Below, in pieces: positions 58,130-64,000 of a stretch of 64,000 bases of DNA. Each line of letters begins with the position of its first letter. Position 1 is the stretch's first letter. The DNA is from Prevotellaceae bacterium (GTDB taxonomy: Bacteria > Bacteroidota > Bacteroidia > Bacteroidales > Paludibacteraceae), in assembly GCA_020636695.1 (NCBI GenBank), contig JACJXJ010000005.1, forward strand, positions 1-64,000. The letters run 5' to 3'. The notes under the pieces were generated by a model. It saw only the letters and a program-made list of their open reading frames with translations. It had not been told where the DNA came from and ran no database searches. Made by a program: the position numbers and the translations under genes.

Positions 58130-58168
58130 TTGTGTATCAGTTTTTTAAAAGTAGAAATTGATACACAA
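58130..58168 (+). repeat. Inverted repeat in the gpsA leader
   Basis: TTGTGTATCA (58130-58139) and TGATACACAA (58159-58168) are perfect 10-bp arms with a 19-bp spacer, in the predicted 5' leader of gpsA. No T-run follows, so it is not a standard terminator. It could be an operator or an RNA stem. Confidence 0.5.
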
Positions 58169-58203
58169 TTATTCATTGTATACACACGAAATAATCATAA
58201 TTT

Positions 58204-59202
58204 ATGGAAGAATCAAAACCGCGGATAGCCATTATGGGAGGCGGAAGTTGGGCTACGGCCATAGCAAAAATTTTACTAGAACGTCAGCCTCAAATTACTT
58301 GGTATATGCGTCGTCAGGATCAAATAGACGAATTTAAGCGTGTTAGCCGAAATCCTTCTTATCTTTCAGGCATTGTATTTGACACAAGCCGTATCAATTT
58401 TGCCTCGAAAATTAATCAGGTAGTAAAAAATGCTGACATCTTGATTTTTGCTACACCTTCACCTTTTTTGAAACAGCATCTCAAAAAACTTCGTTTACGC
58501 CTTGATGGTAAAATTATTGTATCTGCTATCAAAGGTATTGTTCCTGAAGAAAATTTAGTTATTTCGGAATATTTTCATCAAGTTTATAATGTACCCTTGG
58601 AGCAGATTGCTGTTTTGAGTGGCCCTTGTCATGCGGAAGAAGTCGCGTTGGAACGTACGTCGTATCTGACAGTAGCTTGTAAGGATAGAGACCGTGCACG
58701 CGAATTGTCGCAGTTGTTGTGCAATAGGTTTGTACAAACGTACACGAGCGATGATATTTATGGTATTGAATTCTCATCTGTGATGAAAAATATTTATGCC
58801 ATTGCGGTTGGTATCTGTCATGGTTTGAAATATGGTGATAACTTTCAGGCAGTACTGGTTTCTAATGCTATTCAAGAAATGAATCGTTTTTGTAATGCGG
58901 TTTATCCATTTCATCGTAATTTGCAAGAATCGGTTTATTTGGGTGACTTGTTGGTAACAGCCTATTCAAAATTTAGTCGTAACCGTACTTTTGGGACGAT
59001 GATTGGTAAAGGTTATTCTGTTAAAACGGCTCAAGTGGAAATGGAAATGATAGCAGAAGGCTATTATGGAACTAAATGTATTTACGAAATAAATGAAAAA
59101 TATCAAGTAAATATGCCTATTCTGGATGCCGTATATGCTATTTTATATCAACGTCGTTCACCAGCTTTAGTGATGCGTGAGTTGACTACCAAATTGCAAT
59201 AA
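58204..59202 (+). CDS. gpsA: NAD(P)-dependent glycerol-3-phosphate dehydrogenase
   Basis: GpsA reduces dihydroxyacetone phosphate to sn-glycerol 3-phosphate for phospholipid synthesis. The 332 residues begin with the nucleotide motif IMGGGSWATAIAKIL (GxGxxA type). VLSGPCHAEEVA, YGIEFSSVMKNIYAIAVGI with the catalytic Lys, and the C-terminal ... AEGYYGTKCIYEINEKY follow. It leads the run gpsA-pgi-mtnN-hppA. Confidence 0.95.
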   Translation: MEESKPRIAIMGGGSWATAIAKILLERQPQITWYMRRQDQIDEFKRVSRNPSYLSGIVFDTSRINFASKINQVVKNADILIFATPSPFLKQHLKKLRLRLDGKIIVSAIKGIVPEENLVISEYFHQVYNVPLEQIAVLSGPCHAEEVALERTSYLTVACKDRDRARELSQLLCNRFVQTYTSDDIYGIEFSSVMKNIYAIAVGICHGLKYGDNFQAVLVSNAIQEMNRFCNAVYPFHRNLQESVYLGDLLVTAYSKFSRNRTFGTMIGKGYSVKTAQVEMEMIAEGYYGTKCIYEINEKYQVNMPILDAVYAILYQRRSPALVMRELTTKLQ

Positions 59203-59242
59203 TTCATAGTTTTAGTATAAATCAAATTTAATAATATAAATC

Positions 59243-60592
59243 ATGAAAGCGGATATTAAATTACACATGGACAAGGCATTTGACTTTGTTTCTGCTGATG
59301 CAGTAAAAGGCTATGCTGACGAAACAGCTCGTTTGAATCATGTATTACACACAGGAACTGGTAAAGGCAGTGATTTCTTGGGTTGGCTAAACTTGCCAGC
59401 AGAAATTGATGAAGCACATTTAGCTGATATTGAAGCTACAGCTAAAGTGTTACGCGATAATTGCGAAGTTGTTGTAGTTGTTGGTATTGGCGGCAGTTAT
59501 TTAGGCGCAAAAGCTGTAATTGATGCACTATCAAACTCTTTCGATTGGTTGCAAACAAAACGTCAATCGCCAGTAATTGTATATGCAGGTCAAAATATAG
59601 GGGAGGATTATTTGTATGAATTGCAAGAACTCCTTAAAACTAAGAAGTTTGGTATTATTTCAATTTCTAAGTCGGGTACTACAACCGAACCTGCTTTAGC
59701 ATTCCGTTTGTTGAAAACTCAATTGGAAGCTCAACAAGGAATTGAAGCTGCTAAAAAACTGATTGTGGGAATTACTGATAAATCGCGCGGTGCTTTACGC
59801 ACTTTGGCTACACAAGAAGGTTACAAAACTTTTGTGATTACTGACGATGTTGGTGGTCGTTTCTCTGTTTTATCGCCTGTGGGCTTATTGCCTATTGCCG
59901 TGGCTGGTTTTAATATACGCGAATTAGTGGCTGGTGCTTTGCGTATGCAAATACTTTGTGCTGACGATAAACCATTTGCCGAAAATTTGGCTGCTCAATA
60001 TGCTGCTGTGCGTAACGAGTTATATAAATCGGGCAAAAAAATAGAAATTTTGGTAAATTTCAATCCTAAATTGCATTACGTTTCAGAGTGGTGGAAACAG
60101 TTGTACGGCGAAAGTGAAGGTAAAGAACATAAAGGTATTTTCCCCGCTTCAGTCGATTTTACAACCGATTTACATTCTATGGGGCAATGGATTCAGGATG
60201 GTGAACGTACCATTTTCGAAACCGTTATTTCTGTTCAAGAAATGAATCATGAAGTACGTGTTCCACAAAATCAAGCCAATTTGGATGGATTGAATTTCTT
60301 GGCAGGCAAACGTGTTGATGAGGTGAATAAAATGGCAGAACTTGGTACTATGTTGGCTCACGTAGATGGCGGCGTACCAAATTTAAAAATCGAATTACCT
60401 AAATTGAACGAATATTATTTGGGAGAATTGCTTTATTTCTTCGAAAAGGCTTGTGGTATAAGTGGTTATTTACTAGGTGTAAATCCATTTGATCAACCTG
60501 GTGTTGAAGCGTATAAAGCAAATATGTTTGCTTTGCTTGAAAAACCAGGTTACGAAGAAGCTACCAAAGCAATCAAAGCACGTTTACATTGA
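59243..60592 (+). CDS. pgi: Glucose-6-phosphate isomerase
   Basis: Pgi interconverts glucose 6-phosphate and fructose 6-phosphate. At 449 residues it is the short bacterial type. Motifs are [36 protein letters not shown], the active-site stretch [17 protein letters not shown], and the C-terminal [14 protein letters not shown] signature (here [13 protein letters not shown]). It lies 40 bp after gpsA and 42 bp before the chosen mtnN start. Confidence 0.96.
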   Translation: MKADIKLHMDKAFDFVSADAVKGYADETARLNHVLHTGTGKGSDFLGWLNLPAEIDEAHLADIEATAKVLRDNCEVVVVVGIGGSYLGAKAVIDALSNSFDWLQTKRQSPVIVYAGQNIGEDYLYELQELLKTKKFGIISISKSGTTTEPALAFRLLKTQLEAQQGIEAAKKLIVGITDKSRGALRTLATQEGYKTFVITDDVGGRFSVLSPVGLLPIAVAGFNIRELVAGALRMQILCADDKPFAENLAAQYAAVRNELYKSGKKIEILVNFNPKLHYVSEWWKQLYGESEGKEHKGIFPASVDFTTDLHSMGQWIQDGERTIFETVISVQEMNHEVRVPQNQANLDGLNFLAGKRVDEVNKMAELGTMLAHVDGGVPNLKIELPKLNEYYLGELLYFFEKACGISGYLLGVNPFDQPGVEAYKANMFALLEKPGYEEATKAIKARLH

Positions 60593-60634
60593 TAATTGGC
60601 GTATAACAAGTTTTTACTTAAAACCAATCGTACT

Positions 60635-61387
60635 ATGAAAATCGGAATCTTAACCACCCAGCACGAAGAGGTCGAACGCATTATAGAACAGATACAACAT
60701 AAAACTATTACCGAACGAGGTAGTCGTGTATTTTATGAAGGCGTTTTTGGTGGTGTCGATATTGTGATTGCTTTTTCTCATTGGGGGAAAGTGGCTGCGG
60801 CACTAACTACTTCCATTTTGTTACAAGAGTTTAAGGTCGATCGTTTAGTTTCCATGGGCATAGCGAGTGCCGTTGTACCCGAACTCAATGTGGGCGATAT
60901 AGTGGTGGCTCAACGTCTTTTTCAGCACGATATGGATATGCGACCATTATTTCGTCGCTACGAAATTCCCTTACGAGGTGTAACGTCGTTTGTAACATCT
61001 GAAAATGAGCTACAAATAGCGACTGATGCGGTTCATAACTTTCTAAAACAGTCGAAGGAATTGCGTAAAGAATTAGTTGATTATAATATTCTTGCTCCAA
61101 AATTGCAGCTTGGTGATATCGCCAGTGGCGATTTATTTATCACGGGTGCAAGTCGTAAAGCAACGATTAATAGAAATTTACCATCGGTGCTTTGTGCCGA
61201 TATGGAAAGTGCTGCTATAGCACAAGCGTGTGCTGATTTTCAAATTCCGTGTGTCTTTATTCGCACTATTGCAGAGGGAGCGAATGAAGATGCTGATGTG
61301 GAATCGGAAGCACGATTTAAGAGCGAACTTGCTGTGCAATATAACTATTTTATTTTGCAATCATTGCTGCAGTTATTAGCTCAATAA
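60635..61387 (+). CDS. mtnN: 5'-methylthioadenosine/S-adenosylhomocysteine nucleosidase
   Basis: MtnN cleaves adenine from methylthioadenosine and S-adenosylhomocysteine in the methyl cycle. I start at the ATG at 60635 (250 residues), where the family N-terminus MKIGILTTQHEEVE begins; the frame reaches back to a TTG at 60596. IAFSHWGKVAAALTTSILLQ, VSMGIASAVVPELNVGDIVVA and ADMESAAIAQAC with the catalytic region (Met-Glu-Ser) follow. The length and motifs fit the family well. Confidence 0.92.
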   Translation: MKIGILTTQHEEVERIIEQIQHKTITERGSRVFYEGVFGGVDIVIAFSHWGKVAAALTTSILLQEFKVDRLVSMGIASAVVPELNVGDIVVAQRLFQHDMDMRPLFRRYEIPLRGVTSFVTSENELQIATDAVHNFLKQSKELRKELVDYNILAPKLQLGDIASGDLFITGASRKATINRNLPSVLCADMESAAIAQACADFQIPCVFIRTIAEGANEDADVESEARFKSELAVQYNYFILQSLLQLLAQ

Positions 61388-61433
61388 TAAAAAACACACT
61401 TAACCTTATTTATTAATTCTTAAATTATTTACT

Positions 61434-63638
61434 ATGAACAACTTGATTTATGCCGTTCTGGCAGCGTCAATTTTGGCCTTAACCTTTGCCTTCGTGTTCT
61501 TTAAACAGATGATGAAAAAAGACGAAGGTACGGATGTGATGAAAAAAATTGCATTACACGTGCGGCGTGGTGCAATGGCTTACTTGAAACAGCAATACAA
61601 AGTAGTTATCATTGTATTTATTGTGTTAGCTATTATTTTTGCTGTGATGGCTTACTTCAATCTCCAAAATGGTTGGGTTCCATTTGCATTCCTTACAGGA
61701 GGTTTTTTCTCTGGTTTAGCAGGTTTTTTTGGTATGAAAACAGCTACGTATGCTTCGGCTCGTACTGCTAACGCAGCTCGTCAATCGTTAAATAGCGGTT
61801 TACAGGTGGCTTTTCGTTCAGGTGCGGTTATGGGACTGACCGTAGTGGGACTTGCCTTACTCGATATTGCTGTGTGGTATTTGATTCTAGATCATTTTGT
61901 GGATACCGTAGATCATACTAAATTAATATATATAACCACTACCATGTTGACTTTTGGTATGGGAGCTTCTACGCAAGCCTTGTTTGCGCGTGTTGGTGGT
62001 GGTATTTATACGAAAGCAGCTGACGTTGGTGCTGATTTGGTGGGTAAAGTGGAAGCAGGAATTCCTGAAGATGATCCACGAAATCCAGCTACTATTGCCG
62101 ATAATGTCGGAGATAACGTCGGAGATGTGGCTGGTATGGGTGCTGATCTTTACGAATCGTATGCAGGATCTATTCTAGCTACCATGGCTTTAGGTGCCTC
62201 TGCGTTTGCTACTTCTGCTGTAGAAGGTATGCAAGAAAAAGCGGTGTTCGCACCTATGTTGATTGCTGCCGTTGGAGTAGTTTTATCTATCATGGGTATC
62301 TTTTTAGTTCGCACTAAAGAAGGTGCATCTATTAAGCAATTGCTTAACTCGTTAGGACGTGGGGTGAATATGAGTGCCTTGCTCATTGCTGTGGCGACGT
62401 TTGCTATAATGTATTTGCTAGGGATGGAAAATTGGTTGGGCTTGTCGTTTTCTGTCGTAGCAGGTTTGTTAGCTGGTATTATTATAGGGCAATCAACAGA
62501 GTATTACACATCACAAGGTTATAAGCCAACCAAAAAAGTAGCTGAAAGTTCTCAAACTGGTCCTGCTACAGTTATTATTTCTGGTCTTGGCCTTGGTATG
62601 ATTTCAACGGCAATTCCAGTATTGACCATCGGTATTGCCATTGTGATGGCTTATTTGTGTGCTATCAATTTTGATTTACAAAATTTCTTTACAGCTCAAA
62701 ATTTGAGTATCGGTTTATATGGGATTGGTATTGCTGCCGTTGGTATGCTGTCGACTTTAGGGATAACATTGGCAACAGATGCGTATGGCCCAATAGCCGA
62801 TAATGCAGGTGGAAATGCAGAAATGAGTGGCTTGGAGCACCAAGTTCGTGAGCGTACCGATGCTTTAGATGCACTAGGTAATACAACTGCCGCAACAGGC
62901 AAAGGATTTGCCATTGGTTCTGCTGCGTTAACAGCTTTGGCTCTTTTGGCATCGTATGTGGAAGAAATTAAAATCGCATTAGTGCGAGTAGGAGAGGCTA
63001 CTTTAACTATTGGAGAACGAGTTGTTGATACTAGTACTGCTTCGTTGGTAGATTTTATGGAATATTATAATGTGACATTAATGAATCCAATTGTTTTGGT
63101 TGGCGTATTCATTGGTGCGATGATGGCATTTTTATTCTGTGGTTTGACTATGAATGCTGTAGGTCGTGCTGCTCAAAAGATGGTGGAAGAAGTTCGCCGT
63201 CAATTCCGCGAAATAGTTGGTATTATGGAAGGTAAAGCTGAACCAGATTATGCGCGCTGTGTTGAAATCTCAACTAAAGGAGCTCAACGTGAAATGTTAT
63301 TTCCTTCTATCTTAGCCATTGTAACTCCTGTGGTTGTTGGCGTCGTTTTTGGCGTTGGTGGCGTTTTGGGATTACTTATTGGCGGTTTAAGTACTGGCTT
63401 TGTATTAGCGGTATTTATGGCAAATGCAGGTGGTGCTTGGGATAATGCCAAAAAATATGTAGAAGAAGGAAATTATGGCGGGAAAGGCTCTGAAAACCAT
63501 AAAGCTACTATTGTAGGTGATACCGTAGGTGATCCATTTAAAGATACATCTGGTCCATCACTTAATATTTTAATCAAGTTGATGTCGATGGTTTCTATCG
63601 TAATGGCAGGTTTAACAGTTACGTTTAGTTTGTTTTAA
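61434..63638 (+). CDS. hppA: Membrane-bound ion-pumping pyrophosphatase
   Basis: This enzyme hydrolyses pyrophosphate and pumps H+ and/or Na+. The 734 residues have about 16 helices. The substrate-binding segment includes DVGADLVGKVEAGIPEDDPR and NVGDNVGDVAGMGADLYES, with a second DNAGGNAEMSGL and a third near VGDTVGDPFKDTSGPS. In NTTAATGKGFAIGS the Ala and Gly stand where K+-independent enzymes have Lys and Thr. This points to the K+-dependent class, which includes the Na+-pumping members. Confidence 0.95.
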   Translation: MNNLIYAVLAASILALTFAFVFFKQMMKKDEGTDVMKKIALHVRRGAMAYLKQQYKVVIIVFIVLAIIFAVMAYFNLQNGWVPFAFLTGGFFSGLAGFFGMKTATYASARTANAARQSLNSGLQVAFRSGAVMGLTVVGLALLDIAVWYLILDHFVDTVDHTKLIYITTTMLTFGMGASTQALFARVGGGIYTKAADVGADLVGKVEAGIPEDDPRNPATIADNVGDNVGDVAGMGADLYESYAGSILATMALGASAFATSAVEGMQEKAVFAPMLIAAVGVVLSIMGIFLVRTKEGASIKQLLNSLGRGVNMSALLIAVATFAIMYLLGMENWLGLSFSVVAGLLAGIIIGQSTEYYTSQGYKPTKKVAESSQTGPATVIISGLGLGMISTAIPVLTIGIAIVMAYLCAINFDLQNFFTAQNLSIGLYGIGIAAVGMLSTLGITLATDAYGPIADNAGGNAEMSGLEHQVRERTDALDALGNTTAATGKGFAIGSAALTALALLASYVEEIKIALVRVGEATLTIGERVVDTSTASLVDFMEYYNVTLMNPIVLVGVFIGAMMAFLFCGLTMNAVGRAAQKMVEEVRRQFREIVGIMEGKAEPDYARCVEISTKGAQREMLFPSILAIVTPVVVGVVFGVGGVLGLLIGGLSTGFVLAVFMANAGGAWDNAKKYVEEGNYGGKGSENHKATIVGDTVGDPFKDTSGPSLNILIKLMSMVSIVMAGLTVTFSLF

Positions 63639-63660
63639 CCAAACCGTACATATATAACTA

Positions 63661-63702
63661 AAAAAGTCCAGCATATTAAGAATTGATATGCTGGACTTTT
63701 TT
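63661..63702 (+). terminator. Terminator after hppA
   Basis: AAAAAGTCCAGCATAT / ATATGCTGGACTTTTT form a 16-bp perfect stem with a 9-nt loop, followed by more T. Confidence 0.85.
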
Positions 63703-63768
63703 AGTTATATCGATTTTTTAAAAGAATAAATATGATACATTTAAATTAGTTTGTTACGCTATTTTTTT

Positions 63769-63776
63769 TATCTTTG
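63769..63776 (+). promoter_or_regulatory. -7 promoter box for the GH15 gene
   Basis: TATCTTTG lies 28 bp upstream of the ATG at 63805. Confidence 0.6.
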
Positions 63777-63804
63777 TAAGTCAAATCAATAAATGTAGTA
63801 AATT

Positions 63805-64000
63805 ATGATTCCGCAAATCACAAATGAGATGTTTAATTATGGTGTTATAGGTAATTGTCGTACTGCAGCCCTTGTATCCGATAAAGGCAGTATTGATTGG
63901 CTTTGTTTACCCGATTTTGATTCAGGTTCAGTCTTTGCGTCTATTTTGGACGAAGATAAAGGTGGGCATTTTAGCATATCTGCTGATGGTTATTTAGTTA
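63805..64000 (+). CDS. Glycoside hydrolase family 15 protein (partial, N-terminus)
   Basis: About 65 residues are seen before the window ends. The opening [38 protein letters not shown] and EDKGGHFSI match the N-terminal beta domain of bacterial GH15 enzymes (glucoamylase or trehalase-like). There is no signal peptide, so it is likely cytoplasmic. The catalytic (alpha/alpha)6 barrel lies beyond the window. Confidence 0.8.
   Translation, partial: MIPQITNEMFNYGVIGNCRTAALVSDKGSIDWLCLPDFDSGSVFASILDEDKGGHFSISADGYLV

Overview
The window looks like a chromosomal segment of a fermentative, probably anaerobic member of the Bacteroidota (Bacteroidales-like). Four things support this. Nineteen intergenic sites carry the Bacteroidota -7 box TAnnTTTG, several with a TTTG box about 19 bp upstream. 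Type IX secretion is present (PorZ at the left edge, and a hydrolase with a C-terminal sorting domain). Lineage-typical envelope families occur (DUF5723-type barrel with TSP3 repeats and OmpA, Wzi-like barrel, PCMD-like protein). Energy genes are fermentative (pyruvate formate-lyase and its activase, membrane pyrophosphatase). Most of the window is housekeeping. No prophage, CRISPR array, intact insertion sequence or rRNA operon was seen.

Layout. 0-1.2 kb: porZ (partial) and rdgB. 1.4-3.7 kb: TetR regulator with an ABC-2 exporter and a visible operator. 3.7-7.5 kb: ablB, ablA and a second, divergent aminomutase. 7.6-8.9 kb: enolase, then an ORF-free 0.7 kb. 9.6-14.3 kb: pflB, pflA and an ABC-F ATPase. 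14.4-17.3 kb: porin-like barrel, small membrane protein and tyrS. 17.6-20.1 kb: epimerase with a zinc-binding tail, and a secreted protein. 20.1-26.9 kb: serC, ispG, a T9SS-exported hydrolase and an antiporter. 27-32.5 kb: lptB, a nucleoside transporter, a bifunctional nuclease, dsbD and an AlkD-like gene. 32.55 kb: tRNA-His. 32.7-41.4 kb: OmpA/TSP3 protein, lipoprotein, helicase, cyclophilin, ftsE and rarA. 41.4-43.3 kb: gene-poor, AT-rich DNA with a stop-interrupted small gene and decayed reading frames. 43.3-49.7 kb: SDR39U1, dipeptidyl peptidase III, ribE, a flavodoxin-ferredoxin and a Wzi-like barrel. 49.7-55.5 kb: ygiQ, pnuC-like, four-helix-bundle, flavin reductase, dapF and glyA. 55.6-64 kb: phoH, an NSS transporter, gpsA, pgi, mtnN, hppA and a GH15 start.

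How the genes fit together. Enolase, Pgi, PflB/PflA and the pyrophosphatase fit fermentative sugar use with ion pumping from pyrophosphate. RdgB, AlkD, RarA and the helicase guard the genome. PorZ, LptB, the DsbD-like protein and the barrels serve the envelope. The most distinctive locus is the aminomutase cluster. One enzyme keeps both lysine-binding aspartates of lysine 2,3-aminomutase, while its neighbour has His and Asn there, which points to a different beta-amino-acid product. Several starts were moved inward because a -7 box lies at or inside the longest open frame.
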